Positions 1-9,376 of a DNA stretch of 64,000 nt are shown here, one piece after another (the first letter of the stretch is position 1; the number at the start of each line of letters is the position of its first letter). The DNA lies in contig CAWGIW010000005.1 of assembly GCA_963822825.1 (NCBI GenBank), positions 62,001 through 126,000 on the forward strand, given 5' to 3'. A model generated the notes under the pieces. That model did not search any database. It was given only the letters and a program-made list of their open reading frames with translations, and had not been told where the DNA came from. Position numbers and translations under genes: made by a program. The DNA comes from JAWWPY01 sp963822825. GTDB lineage: Bacteria > Actinomycetota > Actinomycetes > Streptosporangiales > Streptosporangiaceae.

Positions 1-2
1 GG

Positions 3-539
3 GCGACCGCGGCTCTGCCCGCCTCCGTCAGGGCCGCATCGGCGCAACGGCGCACCAGGCGGCGGCTGGCCATGCTGAGCCGGGCCAGGTACCGGACACT
101 GCACGCGCGCATCGCCCCGGGCAGTGAGTGCGCCATCGACCATTTCGTCGTCGGCCCGGGGGGCGTCTACGCGGTGGACGCCGAGCGCTGGGACCGGCGG
201 CTGCCGGTCGTCCGCGCCACCAAGGGAGGAAAGCTCTATCACGGCCCGTTCTCCCAGGCGGACCGGCTCGCGCACGCGCGCCAGGCGGCCGGTGAGGCGA
301 GCCGGCTGGTCGGTGCGGCTCTGGGGGAGGAACTCGCCGTCCAGCCCGCCATGGTGATCTACGGAGCCACCGTCCCGTGGGCCGTCGCCCGCATCGGCGG
401 CGTGGACGTGTTCAGCGGCCGGAGGCTCCGCAAGTACCTGCGCCAGGACGCGAGGGCGCGCTCCGCGGTGCGCCTGGACGCGGAGCAGATCGAGCGGATT
501 TACGCGGCCGCCACTGAGGCGCTTCCCCCCGCGCGCTGA
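3..539 (+). CDS. NERD-domain protein (5' end outside window)
   Basis: The reading frame is open from the first bases of the window, so the true start lies upstream; the first internal ATG is at 72. The segment around IDHFVVGPGGVYAVDAERW is the core of the NERD (nuclease-related) fold, where the acidic residues after IDH and VDAE align with catalytic positions of restriction-like nucleases. The C-terminal part (about 60 residues, ending FSGRRLRKYLRQD...) completes the domain. NERD proteins in actinomycetes are widespread and mostly uncharacterised; DNA processing is inferred from the fold only. It ends about 110 bases before ilvD and shows no operon link to it. Confidence 0.7.
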   Translation, partial: ATAALPASVRAASAQRRTRRRLAMLSRARYRTLHARIAPGSECAIDHFVVGPGGVYAVDAERWDRRLPVVRATKGGKLYHGPFSQADRLAHARQAAGEASRLVGAALGEELAVQPAMVIYGATVPWAVARIGGVDVFSGRRLRKYLRQDARARSAVRLDAEQIERIYAAATEALPPAR

Positions 540-652
540 CCAGGGAAAGTGCCGCGCCGCGGCCGATGGCGGGCGAGGTCGCCGGGCGCCCCCAACCGAG
601 GTCGGGTCGCCGGTACGCTGAAGGCTCCACACCCTTGAGGGGAGCCGGGCAC

Positions 653-2620
653 ATGCCACCGCTTCGATCCCGAACCGTCACGCACGGCAGGAACATGGCA
701 GGAGCGCGCGCGCTCATGCGCGCCAGTGGCGTCGCACGCGAAGATATCGGCAAGCCGATCGTCGCCGTGGCCAACAGCTTCACCGAGTTCGTCCCCGGCC
801 ATGTGCACCTGCGTGAGGTCGGGCAGGTCGTGGCCGAGGCCGTGCACGCGGCCGGCGCGGTGCCGCGGGAATTCAACACCATCGCCGTGGACGACGGGAT
901 CGCCATGGGGCACGGCGGCATGCTGTACTCGCTGCCCAGCCGCGAGCTGATCGCGGACTCGGTCGAGTACATGGTGAACGCGCACTGCGCCGACGCACTG
1001 GTCTGCATCTCCAACTGCGACAAGATCACCCCGGGCATGCTGCTGGCCGCGCTGCGGCTGAACATCCCGACGGTGTTCGTGTCCGGCGGCCCGATGGAAG
1101 CGGGCGTGGCCAAGCCGGGGGTGGACACCGTGCCCGGCGAGCCGGTCAAGCTCGACCTGATCGACGCGATGATCGCCTCGGCGGACGCGTCCGTCTCCGA
1201 CGAACGGCTCAGCGAGATGGAGGAAGCCGCGTGCCCGACCTGCGGCTCCTGCTCCGGGATGTTCACCGCGAACTCGATGAACTGCCTGGCCGAGGCGATC
1301 GGGCTGGCCCTCCCGGGAAACGGCACGACGCTGGCCACCCACACCGCGCGGCGCGCGCTGTTCACCCGGGCGGGCGAAGCGGTCGTCGCCCTGGCCAAGC
1401 GGTACTACGAGGACGGCGACGAGTCCGCGCTGCCCCTGTCCATCGCGACCCGCGACGCGTTCGAGAACGCCATGGCCCTGGACGTGGCCATGGGCGGGTC
1501 CACCAACACGATCCTGCACCTGCTGGCCGCCGCGCACGAGGCGCGGGTCGGCTTCGGCCTCAAGGAGATCGACGAACTGTCCCGCCGGGTGCCGTGCCTG
1601 TGCAAGGTCGCGCCGAGCAGCAGCTATCACGTCGAGGATGTGCACCGGGCCGGCGGCATCCCGGCGATCCTTGGCGAGCTGGACCGGGCCGGGCTGCTGA
1701 ACCAGGGCGTGCACACCGTGCACAGCTCCTCGCTGCGTGAGTTCCTCGACGATTGGGATATCCGGTCCCCCTCGGTAAAGCCCGAGGCGGTCGAGCTGTT
1801 CTATGCCGCCCCCGGCGGAGTCCGCACCATCAGGCCCTTCTCCCAGGCGTCCCGCTGGACCAGCCTGGACGAGGACCGGGCGGCCGGCTGCGTCAGGGAC
1901 CTCAAGCACGCGTACACGGCCGACGGCGGGCTCGCCGTGCTGTACGGCAACATCGCGCCGGAAGGCGCCATCGTGAAGACGGCCGGGGTTCCCGAGGAAC
2001 TCTGGACCTTCTCCGGCCCGGCAAGGGTCTTCGAAAGCCAGGACGACGCGGTCGAGGGCATCCTGGCCGACCGGGTCAAGCCGGGCGACGTGGTGATCAT
2101 TCGCTACGAGGGACCCCGGGGCGGCCCGGGGATGCAGGAGATGCTGTACCCCACCAGCTTCCTGAAGGGCAGGGGCCTGGGCCGGGCCTGCGCGCTCATC
2201 ACCGACGGGCGGTTCTCCGGCGGCACGTCCGGGCTGTCGATCTGCCATGTCGCGCCGGAGGCGGCGGCCGGCGGGGCGATCGCGCTGGCCGAGGACGGGG
2301 ACCGGGTCGAGATCAACATTCCAGACCGCGAGATCAGGCTCGATGTCCCCGACGGTGAGCTGGAGACCCGCAGGCAGCGGTTGCTGGGCCGGCTGGGCGG
2401 CTACCGGCCGGCGCACCGGGACCGGCCGGTGAGTGACGCGCTGCGGGTCTACGCCGCGCTGGCGACCTCCGCGTCCACCGGCGCGGTCCGCGACATCAGC
2501 GTGCTGGGGGCGGCCGCCGGCTATGGACCTATCCCGGCCGTGGCGGGCCCGGCCGTCTCGGGCCCGGCCGCGGAGAACGCGGCCGGCACTGGCGCGGCTG
2601 GCACTGGGCTCGGCCAGTGA
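653..2620 (+). CDS. ilvD: Dihydroxy-acid dehydratase
   Basis: Catalyses dehydration of 2,3-dihydroxy-isovalerate and 2,3-dihydroxy-3-methylvalerate to the 2-keto acids of valine and isoleucine synthesis, in the cytoplasm, with an Fe-S cluster and Mg2+. Cluster ligands are visible in SNCDKITPGM and in ACPTCGSCSGMFTANSMN; the IlvD/Edd signature continues in GLALPGNGT, and GRFSGGTSGLSICHVAPEA is the conserved C-terminal block. The frame is open upstream to 566, but ATG 653 has a purine-rich site (TTGAGGGGAG) just upstream and gives a normal N-terminus (MPPLRSRTVTHGRNMAGARA). The product is about 655 residues, longer than the usual 610-620 because of an Ala/Gly-rich tail of about 35 residues. Confidence 0.95.
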   Translation: MPPLRSRTVTHGRNMAGARALMRASGVAREDIGKPIVAVANSFTEFVPGHVHLREVGQVVAEAVHAAGAVPREFNTIAVDDGIAMGHGGMLYSLPSRELIADSVEYMVNAHCADALVCISNCDKITPGMLLAALRLNIPTVFVSGGPMEAGVAKPGVDTVPGEPVKLDLIDAMIASADASVSDERLSEMEEAACPTCGSCSGMFTANSMNCLAEAIGLALPGNGTTLATHTARRALFTRAGEAVVALAKRYYEDGDESALPLSIATRDAFENAMALDVAMGGSTNTILHLLAAAHEARVGFGLKEIDELSRRVPCLCKVAPSSSYHVEDVHRAGGIPAILGELDRAGLLNQGVHTVHSSSLREFLDDWDIRSPSVKPEAVELFYAAPGGVRTIRPFSQASRWTSLDEDRAAGCVRDLKHAYTADGGLAVLYGNIAPEGAIVKTAGVPEELWTFSGPARVFESQDDAVEGILADRVKPGDVVIIRYEGPRGGPGMQEMLYPTSFLKGRGLGRACALITDGRFSGGTSGLSICHVAPEAAAGGAIALAEDGDRVEINIPDREIRLDVPDGELETRRQRLLGRLGGYRPAHRDRPVSDALRVYAALATSASTGAVRDISVLGAAAGYGPIPAVAGPAVSGPAAENAAGTGAAGTGLGQ

Positions 2621-2648
2621 TCCGGCCTGCGGCCGCGAGAGTCTGGTA

Positions 2649-3521
2649 GTGGCCGCGGCACGGGATTGGCTGGGAGGCGCGCGGCCCAGGACCCTGCCCG
2701 CCGCGGTCGTCCCGGTCGTGGTGGGCTCCGGCGTCGCCTTCGGTTACGGCCGGTTCTCGCTGTGGCGCGCCCTGCTGGCCTTGGTCGTCGCGCTCGCCCT
2801 GCAGATCGGGGTCAACTACGCCAACGACTACAGCGATGGCGTGCGCGGCACCGACGAGCGCCGGGTCGGTCCGGTCCGGCTGGTCGCGGCGGGCGTGGCC
2901 GCTCCGCGCCAGGTGCTCCGCGCGGCACTGGGCTGTTTCGCGGTCGCCTGCCTGGCGGGCTTCGTGCTCGCCGCCGTCACCTCGTGGTGGCTCCTGGTCC
3001 TCGGCGCGGCGGCGGTGGCGGCCGCGTGGACCTACACCGGCGGCCGCCGGCCGTATGGCTACCGGGGCCTGGGTGAGGTCGCCGTGTTCGCCTTCTTCGG
3101 CCTGGCCGCCGTGGCCGGCACCGCCTTTGTCGAGATGGGCGGCCTGACCTGGCTGGCTGTGGCGGCCGCGGTTCCCGTCGGGCTGCTAGCCTGCGCGCTC
3201 CTGGTGATCAACAACCTGCGCGACATTCCGTCCGACTCCCTGACGGGCAAGCGGACGCTCGCCGTCATCCTCGGCGACAGCCGCACCCGGACGCTGTACG
3301 TCGCCGCCATAGGCGTTCCGTTCGCCGCGGCCGTGGCCATGGCCCCGGCCCGGCCGCTCACCCTGCTCACCCTGGCCGCCCTGCCGCTCGCGCTGGCTCC
3401 CGTCCGGTCCGTGCGGGCGGGGGCGGCCGGCCCGGCGCTGATCGCCGCGCTCGGCATGACCGGGCGGCTCCAGCTCGCGTTCGGCGCCCTGCTGAGCATC
3501 GGGCTCGCGGTCAGGTTCTGA
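2649..3521 (+). CDS. menA: 1,4-dihydroxy-2-naphthoate polyprenyltransferase
   Basis: Membrane prenyltransferase that attaches the polyprenyl chain to 1,4-dihydroxy-2-naphthoate in menaquinone synthesis. The UbiA-type Asp motifs are present: NYANDYSDGVRGTD (first, binds prenyl-PP through Mg2+) and NNLRDIPSDSLTGKRTLA (second). About eight hydrophobic helices fill the 290 residues. The frame extends upstream over the ilvD end, but GTG 2649 gives the usual N-terminus (VAAARDWLGGARPRTLPAA). Its last 11 bases overlap the end of the convergent SPFH gene. Confidence 0.92.
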   Translation: MAAARDWLGGARPRTLPAAVVPVVVGSGVAFGYGRFSLWRALLALVVALALQIGVNYANDYSDGVRGTDERRVGPVRLVAAGVAAPRQVLRAALGCFAVACLAGFVLAAVTSWWLLVLGAAAVAAAWTYTGGRRPYGYRGLGEVAVFAFFGLAAVAGTAFVEMGGLTWLAVAAAVPVGLLACALLVINNLRDIPSDSLTGKRTLAVILGDSRTRTLYVAAIGVPFAAAVAMAPARPLTLLTLAALPLALAPVRSVRAGAAGPALIAALGMTGRLQLAFGALLSIGLAVRF

Positions 3522-4737
3522 CGTCGCGGGCGCGGGCCGGCTTCCTGGCTTTCTGCTCGCCAGCGTGGCCCGAGCCGCGCTCCGCCTCGGCCACTTCCTG
3601 CTGTACCTCGGCCACCTCCCGCTCCACCTGGGCTACCTCGTCCCGGGTATGGGCTGCCTCGGCCGCACGGGCTGTCTCGACCGCACGGGCTGCGTCGGCG
3701 GCACGGGCTGCCTCGGCGGCACGGGCTGCCTCTCCGTTCGGGGCGGGGCTGGCAGGCACACCGTCGCCGGTCAGGGCCGCGGGAGCGCCCGCCACCGGGA
3801 TGCGGCCGCCCGGCGGCACGGCCCGTGCGCCGGGCCCACCCACGCCCGGCGCCCCGGTGGCCTCCCCGGGGCCGCCGAACGCACTGCTCAGGGTCCTCAG
3901 CGCGGTGGTCACCTCGCTCGGGATCACCCAGAACGTGTTGCCCTGGGCCTGCGCGAGCTGCGGCAGGGTCTGCAGGTACTGGTAGGCGAGCACCTGCGGG
4001 TCAGCGTCGCCCTCATGGACGGCCTGGAACACTGTGCCGATCGCCTGGGCCTGCCCTTCGGACCGGAGGATCTGGCCCTGCTTGTCACCCTCGGCCCGCA
4101 GGATCTGGCTCTGCTTCTCACCCTCGGCGGTGAGGATCTTCGACTGCCGGACACCCTCGGCGGTGAGGATCGCGGCGCGCTTCTCCCGTTCGGCCCGCAT
4201 CTGCTTTTCCATGGCGTCGATGACGCTCTTGGGGGGATCGATCGCCTTGATCTCCACCCGTGTGACCCGGAGCCCCCACTTGCCCGACGCGTCGTCGAGC
4301 ACACCGCGCAGCATTGTGTTGATCTTGTCGCGCGAGGTCAGGGTCTGCTCAAGGTCCATGTTCCCGATCACGCTGCGCAGCATGGTCGCGGTGATCTGCT
4401 CGATCGCCTGGATGTAGTTGACGATCTCGTAATCGGCCGCCCGCGGATCGGTGACCTGGAAGAAGAGGACCGTGTCGATGCTCACGACCAGGTTGTCCTC
4501 GGTGATGACCGGCTGCCCCTTGAAGGACACGACCTGCTCGCGCAAGTCGATGAGGGGCTTGACCCGGTCCACGAACGGGAGGATGAAGTTCATCCCCGGC
4601 TCCAGGGTCTTCCGGTATCGGCCGAAGCGCTCGATGTTGCGCGCCCGCGCTTGCGGCACGATGCGGACCGTCTTGTACACCAGGGTGAACACGAGCGCCA
4701 CCGCGATGATCGCGACGACGAGCAGAGCAATTTCCAT
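3511..4737 (-). CDS. SPFH/Band 7 membrane protein (stomatin/QmcA-like)
   Basis: One N-terminal transmembrane helix (residues about 4-24) is followed by the SPFH domain (RIVPQARARNIERFGRYRKTL to about residue 250). It contains the typical repeated segment ILTAEGVRQSKILTAEGEKQ / ILRAEGDKQGQILRSEG, which forms the coiled-coil assembly region of stomatin/prohibitin proteins. The C-terminal 120 residues are Ala/Glu/Arg-rich low-complexity and coiled-coil (ARAAEAARAADAARAVETA, then VAEVQQEVAEAERG). NfeD is encoded immediately upstream, with only 2 bases between the genes. SPFH-NfeD pairs are established partners in membrane microdomain organisation; the local substrate is unknown. Confidence 0.88.
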   Translation of the reverse strand: MEIALLVVAIIAVALVFTLVYKTVRIVPQARARNIERFGRYRKTLEPGMNFILPFVDRVKPLIDLREQVVSFKGQPVITEDNLVVSIDTVLFFQVTDPRAADYEIVNYIQAIEQITATMLRSVIGNMDLEQTLTSRDKINTMLRGVLDDASGKWGLRVTRVEIKAIDPPKSVIDAMEKQMRAEREKRAAILTAEGVRQSKILTAEGEKQSQILRAEGDKQGQILRSEGQAQAIGTVFQAVHEGDADPQVLAYQYLQTLPQLAQAQGNTFWVIPSEVTTALRTLSSAFGGPGEATGAPGVGGPGARAVPPGGRIPVAGAPAALTGDGVPASPAPNGEAARAAEAARAADAARAVETARAAEAAHTRDEVAQVEREVAEVQQEVAEAERGSGHAGEQKARKPARARDVRT

Positions 4738-4739
4738 GG

Positions 4740-5171
4740 CTACTCCCTGGGATGAACAAGCGCGGTGGCGCCCTCGATCTGGAAGACGTCGACGGTCGAG
4801 CCCACGGGGATGTCCAGGGACTCGTCGTAGGAACGCGCGGACCAGACCTCGCCGCCGATACGGACCCGGCCGCCGTGGCCGGTGACTTCCTCCAGCACCA
4901 GGGCGGACCGGCCGACCAGCGCGGACGTTCCAGTCCGCAGCAACGGGGGCTGCTTGATGTGCCGCATCGCGAACGGCCGCACGAAGGCCAGCCCGGCGCC
5001 CCCGGCCGCGGCGAACGCGGCCAGCTGGAGGGGAAGGTCAAGACCAGCCGCGCCGGCGACCGCCGCCACCACCGCGGCCACGGCGATCAGGCCGAAGGCC
5101 AGCGTCGCCGTGAGCACCTCGGCGACCCCCAGCACCGCGGCCAGGATCAGCCAGACAATCCACGACCCCAT
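4740..5171 (-). CDS. NfeD-like membrane protein
   Basis: Short NfeD of about 143 residues: three hydrophobic helices (WIVWLILAAVLGVAEVLTAT, AFGLIAVAAVVAAVAG, LQLAAFAAAGGAGLAFV) and a C-terminal OB-fold domain (ALVGRSALVLEEVTGHGGRV ... GSTVDVFQIEGATALVHPRE). ATG 5171 has a GGGAG site 5 bases upstream; the longer frame to 5222 adds an unlikely polar extension. It is transcribed with and just before the SPFH gene, the standard arrangement. Confidence 0.88.
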   Translation of the reverse strand: MGSWIVWLILAAVLGVAEVLTATLAFGLIAVAAVVAAVAGAAGLDLPLQLAAFAAAGGAGLAFVRPFAMRHIKQPPLLRTGTSALVGRSALVLEEVTGHGGRVRIGGEVWSARSYDESLDIPVGSTVDVFQIEGATALVHPRE

Positions 5172-5453
5172 GGTCACTCCCGGGGCACGAGCACCAGCGG
5201 ATGCCTTCGCGGGCCTGCGCACGCATCCGGCTCCCGCGTTCCTGATCTGACAGTAACCCCGCGACGGCCTGCCCGCGACCCGCGCGCTCCCCGCCCCGTC
5301 AAAAGCACAAGCTACGCAACGAAACCCCGCCGCATCTGCCGACGTCCGGAGCTACCGCCGCGATACCGCGACCTGAGCAAAATAGAAGCTAGGCCTGTCG
5401 TCGCCTGAAAGGGACGCGCTCGTCAAGGCGGGTCGCCGCGCTGAGGAGGCAGC

Positions 5454-6317
5454 TTGACGGAAACGTGGTTCCGCGGCATCACCCCCCACGAGTGCCCGCC
5501 TGCGGAGATCGACACCGGGGTCGCTCACCCGGCCCGCATCTATGACTACTGGCTGGGCGGCAAGGACAATTTCGCCGCGGACCGTGAGGCCGGGGACCAT
5601 GCGCTCGAAGCCAACCCCCGCATTCTCTTCGGAGTCCGCGCCAACCGCAGGTTCCTGGCGCGCGCGGTCCGCTACCTGGTCGGCGAGGCCGGGATACGGC
5701 AGTTCCTGGACGTTGGGACCGGGCTGCCCGCCATGGACAACACGCACGAGGTGGCGCAGGCCGTCGCGCCGGACGCGCGGATCGTGTACGTGGACAATGA
5801 CCCGATCGTCCTCGCGCACGCGCGCGCCCTGCTCACCGGCACGCCGGAGGGCCTGACCGCCTTCATCGACGGGGACGTCCGCGACACGGAGGCCATCCTG
5901 ACCGGAGCGTCCCGCACGCTGGACTTCAGCCAGCCGGTCGCCGTCATGGCGCTGCTGGTCCTGCAGCACATCCCCGACTCCGACGATCCGCACCGGATCG
6001 TCGCCCGGCTGATGGAAGCCACGCCGCCCGGCAGCTACCTGGTCGTGTCGGACACCGCCTCCGACATCCGGCCGGAGGTGGCCGCCGAAACGCAGCGCCG
6101 GCTGAACGCGCGGATGGCCTGCCGCCAGACCTGCCGCACCCGGGCGGAGATCCAGCAGTACTTCGCCGGCCTGGAGATGGTCCCGCCCGGCCTGGTCACG
6201 CTGAACCGGTGGCGCCCCGCGGCGGATGACCCGGACCCCGGCGAGGACCCCGCCGCGTACTGCGGGATTGGCCGCAAGCCGGCCGCCGAGGCCGAGAGGT
6301 TCCCACCAGGCCGCTAA
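5454..6317 (+). CDS. SAM-dependent methyltransferase, DUF574 family
   Basis: Actinomycete-type class I methyltransferase. The family signature is the N-terminal PARIYDYWLGGKDNFAADRE, followed by the SAM-binding motif FLDVGTGLPAMDNTHEVAQ and the acidic strand end VYVDNDPIV. The start is TTG 5454, preceded by a strong GAGGAGG site (5441-5447). The family is abundant in Streptomyces relatives and its methyl acceptors are unknown. It is monocistronic, with about 280 bases upstream. Confidence 0.88.
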   Translation: MTETWFRGITPHECPPAEIDTGVAHPARIYDYWLGGKDNFAADREAGDHALEANPRILFGVRANRRFLARAVRYLVGEAGIRQFLDVGTGLPAMDNTHEVAQAVAPDARIVYVDNDPIVLAHARALLTGTPEGLTAFIDGDVRDTEAILTGASRTLDFSQPVAVMALLVLQHIPDSDDPHRIVARLMEATPPGSYLVVSDTASDIRPEVAAETQRRLNARMACRQTCRTRAEIQQYFAGLEMVPPGLVTLNRWRPAADDPDPGEDPAAYCGIGRKPAAEAERFPPGR

Positions 6318-6355
6318 GCGGGGATCATGGTGCCATCCAGCGTCGGAGGCATGTC

Positions 6356-8026
6356 ATGACCGGTCGGACCCAACTGTCGTACAGCCACGGAATCGCCCAG
6401 CAGCCCCTGCTCGGCGAGACCATCGGGGACAATCTGAAGCGCATCGCGGCCGCCTTCCCCGAGCACGAGGCGCTGGTCGATGTGCCCACCGGTGGGCGGT
6501 GGACCTACGCCGAGTTCGACGGCGACACCGACGTCCTGGCCCGGGGGCTGATCGCCGCGGGCCTCCAGGCCGGCGACCGGGTCGGTATCTGGGCGCCGAA
6601 CTGCGCGGAGTGGGTGCTCGTGCAGTACGCCACGGCCAAGGCCGGGATCATCCTGGTCAACATCAACCCGGCCTACCGGAGCCACGAACTCAGCTACGCG
6701 CTGCGCCAGTCCGGCGTCCGGGTGCTGATCAGCGCGGAGGCGTTCAAGTCCAGCGACTACCGCGGGATGATCGACGAGGTCCGCAACGGGGTCGAGGAAC
6801 TCGAGCAGGTGATCTACCTGAGGTCGGCGGAGTGGGGTGCGCTGCTCGCCGCGGGCGAGGCGCCGGGTGATGCTGGAGGCGGGAACGCTGACCCGCTGGC
6901 GGAGCGCCAGGCCGGCCTGTCCTTCGATGACCCGATCAACATCCAGTACACGAGCGGGACGACCGGCTTCCCCAAGGGCGCGACCCTGTCCCACCACAAC
7001 ATCCTGAACAACGGCTTCTTCATCGGCGAGGGGTGCCGTTACACCGAGCGTGACCGAGTCTGCATCCCGGTCCCCTTTTACCATTGCTTCGGCATGGTCC
7101 TCGGCAACCTGGCCTGTACCACGCACGGCAGCACCATCGTGATCCCCGCGCCGGGCTTCGATCCCGCGGCCACGCTGCGGGCGGTGGCGGCGGAACAGTG
7201 CACCGCCCTGTACGGGGTGCCGACCATGTTCATCGCCGAGTTCGCGCTGCCCGACTTCGCCGCCTACGACCTGTCCTCGCTGCGCACCGGCATCATGGCC
7301 GGCTCGCCCTGCCCGGTCGAGGTGATGAAGCGCGTGGTCAGCGAAATGCACATGGCCGAGGTGACCATCTGCTACGGGATGACCGAGACCTCCCCCGTCT
7401 CCGCGCAGACCAGGGCCGATGACGACATGGAACGGCGGGTGTCCACGGTCGGCCGGGTCCACCCGCACGTCGAGGTGAAGGTGGTCAGCCCGGATACCGG
7501 CCTGGTGCTGCCGCGCGGCGGCGCCGGCGAGATGTGCACCCGCGGCTACTCGGTGATGCTGGGCTACTGGAACGACCCGGAGCGGACCAGCGAGGTGATC
7601 GACGGCGCACGCTGGATGCACACCGGCGATCTCGCCGTCATGGACGAGGCCGGCTACCTCAACATCGTCGGCCGGATCAAGGACATGATCATCCGGGGCG
7701 GTGAGAACGTCTACCCGCGCGAGGTCGAGGAATTCCTCTATACCCACCCGGCGATCGAGGACGTCCAGGTCATCGGGGTGCCCGACGCCAGGTACGGTGA
7801 GGAACTCTGCGCCTGGGTCAGGTTGCGGCCCGGCCAGGATCTGACCGAGCAGGATCTGCGGGCCTACTGCACCGGCCAGATCGCGCACTTCAAGATCCCC
7901 CGGTATCTGCGGATCACCAGCGACTTCCCGATGACCGTCACCGGCAAGGTGCAGAAGTTCAAGATGCGCGAGACCTCCATCGCCGAACTCGGCCTCCAGG
8001 CGGCCGCGCGGACCGAGACCGCCTGA
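6356..8026 (+). CDS. Acyl-CoA synthetase, AMP-binding family (FadD-like)
   Basis: Adenylates a carboxylic (probably medium or long acyl) substrate and transfers it to CoA. The phosphate-binding loop is YTSGTTGFPKGATLSHHN, the A5 motif is CYGMTETSPVS, the hinge region is HTGDLAVMDEAGYLNIVGRI followed by KDMIIRGGENVYPREVEE, and the catalytic lysine lies in TVTGKVQKFKMRE near the C-terminus. The 556-residue length is normal for FadD enzymes. The start ATG 6356 follows GGAGG at 6345-6349. Substrate specificity cannot be read from sequence. Confidence 0.9.
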   Translation: MTGRTQLSYSHGIAQQPLLGETIGDNLKRIAAAFPEHEALVDVPTGGRWTYAEFDGDTDVLARGLIAAGLQAGDRVGIWAPNCAEWVLVQYATAKAGIILVNINPAYRSHELSYALRQSGVRVLISAEAFKSSDYRGMIDEVRNGVEELEQVIYLRSAEWGALLAAGEAPGDAGGGNADPLAERQAGLSFDDPINIQYTSGTTGFPKGATLSHHNILNNGFFIGEGCRYTERDRVCIPVPFYHCFGMVLGNLACTTHGSTIVIPAPGFDPAATLRAVAAEQCTALYGVPTMFIAEFALPDFAAYDLSSLRTGIMAGSPCPVEVMKRVVSEMHMAEVTICYGMTETSPVSAQTRADDDMERRVSTVGRVHPHVEVKVVSPDTGLVLPRGGAGEMCTRGYSVMLGYWNDPERTSEVIDGARWMHTGDLAVMDEAGYLNIVGRIKDMIIRGGENVYPREVEEFLYTHPAIEDVQVIGVPDARYGEELCAWVRLRPGQDLTEQDLRAYCTGQIAHFKIPRYLRITSDFPMTVTGKVQKFKMRETSIAELGLQAAARTETA

Positions 8027-8062
8027 CCCGGTTCTGGGACCGCCGGGCGATATCCTCCGGGT

Positions 8063-8554
8063 GTGCCCACACGCTACGTGCTCTCCCGCAAGTGGTCACT
8101 GACCGATCGCTTCACGATCACCGATGAGGCCGGCGCAGCGCGGTTCGAGGTTCGGGGCCGGTTCAAGCGGCTCTCACTGCGTGAGGCGTCTGGCCTGGAA
8201 GTAGCCACGATCACGGGAAAGACGCTGTCCTCCCAGTTCGAGATCCTGGTTGACGGCCAGCCGACCACCGTGCGAGCGCGGGGCGTCTTCCATGCGCGCT
8301 ATGAGATCGCCACGCCGGCGGGGCCGCTCGAAGCCCGGGGCAACTTTTCCGGACGCACGTTCACGGTGACCCGCGGCGCGGCCACGGTGGCCACGGTGTC
8401 CCAGCAACGCGCGCTCAGGGAGCGGTTCGCCATCGACGTCGCCGACGGCGAGAACCCCGTGCTCATGCTCGCTGTGATCCTGGCCATCGAGACGATCAGG
8501 GATGCCCGCCGCGCGGCCGCGGGGGCGGCGGGTGCGGGTGCCGCGGGCGGTTAA
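8063..8554 (+). CDS. LURP-one-related (LOR/tubby-like fold) protein
   Basis: A 163-residue beta-rich protein with alternating short strands (YVLSRKWSLTDRFTITDEAG, FEVRGRFKRLSLREASGLEV) typical of the LURP-one-related/scramblase-like beta-barrel with a central hydrophobic C-terminal helix (NPVLMLAVILAIETIRDARR). The start is GTG 8063, 36 bases after the acyl-CoA synthetase; no clear ribosome-binding site is seen. Function in bacteria is unknown; membrane-lipid association is only an inference from the fold. Confidence 0.7.
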   Translation: MPTRYVLSRKWSLTDRFTITDEAGAARFEVRGRFKRLSLREASGLEVATITGKTLSSQFEILVDGQPTTVRARGVFHARYEIATPAGPLEARGNFSGRTFTVTRGAATVATVSQQRALRERFAIDVADGENPVLMLAVILAIETIRDARRAAAGAAGAGAAGG

Positions 8555-8592
8555 GCGCGTGTCCCGTGGATGCCGCACCCGCGCCCGGGGCG

Positions 8593-8967
8593 CTACCCTC
8601 CGGCCGTATCCAGCCGGCTCGGCTCCACGCAGAACTCGTTGCCCTCCGGATCGGCGAGGATGACCCAGCCGACCTCGGGGCGGCGGTCACTGACGACGCT
8701 GGCGCCGAGCGCGGCTAGCCGGGCGATCTCCTCGTCCTGCGTCCGGTCGGCGGGCGACAGGTCAAGGTGCACGCGGTTCTTACCGGACTTGCCCTCCGGG
8801 ACCTTGACGAAGTAGAGGGCGAGCCTGCTGGCCGCCCCGGCGGCCACGGCATACTCCCCGGGCTGGTACGGCTGGGTGACCTGCCAGCCGGTCACCCCGG
8901 CCCAGAAACTGGCCACGGCCAGGGCATCTGCGCAGTCGAACGTGATGTTGTGGATGGTTGAACTCAC
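8593..8967 (-). CDS. VOC-family (glyoxalase-like) protein
   Basis: A 124-residue protein with two vicinal-oxygen-chelate half-modules: ITFDCADALAVASFWAGVTG and HLDLSPADRTQDEEIARLAALGA, ending WVILADPEGNEFCVEPSR. The DPEGNEFC block is the usual glyoxalase/bleomycin-resistance C-terminal strand carrying a metal-ligand Glu. It converges on the LOR gene. Substrate is not predictable. Confidence 0.82.
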   Translation of the reverse strand: MSSTIHNITFDCADALAVASFWAGVTGWQVTQPYQPGEYAVAAGAASRLALYFVKVPEGKSGKNRVHLDLSPADRTQDEEIARLAALGASVVSDRRPEVGWVILADPEGNEFCVEPSRLDTAGG

Positions 8968-9376
8968 GGCATGCTCCGCTCACTCGCGGGCACCTACCGC
9001 CGTGACGTCAGCGCGGCAGGAAGGCGCGGGATTCGGACCTGACATCGACCGCACCTCCCTCCCGTTGCCGGCCAAGCGACGCCGGCCTCTGATTATGCCA
9101 GCCGCGCGGGGCCGATACCGCGTGGCGGCCGGGCGGACCATCTGGAAATTACTTTACGATTCCGGTCACAGACTTTGCGTTACACATGCGAAGCTTGGAA
9201 CCGGCCGCGTCGGGCGGTCACCACCCGCCAGGCCCGGGCGTCAGGACCGCCGTGGGCCCCGGGACGCGGCGTAGGCCTCGGGACGCTGCCGTCGTTGGTT
9301 CCTTGGGTACTCCTGCCGGGCATCCTGCCGGGACGGCCAGGCCAGGCGGGCGCAGACCCCCAGGAAGGACGATGCC
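8968..9376. other. 409-bp intergenic region between divergent genes
   Basis: No coding sequence is supported here; open frames in this stretch have no family resemblance. Bases 9140-9190 are AT-richer than their surroundings (TGGAAATTACTTTACGATTC) and are the likely promoter area for the lipoprotein gene at 9377 or the VOC gene. AGGAAGG at 9362-9368 is the ribosome-binding site of the 9377 GTG start. Confidence 0.4.

Noticed and set aside
500..2416. 638-codon open frame antisense to ilvD
   Set aside because: Shadow frame of a high-GC gene; no domain, and ilvD is certain on the other strand.
3565..4755. 396-codon frame antisense to the SPFH gene
   Set aside because: Shadow; the SPFH protein on the minus strand has all family features.
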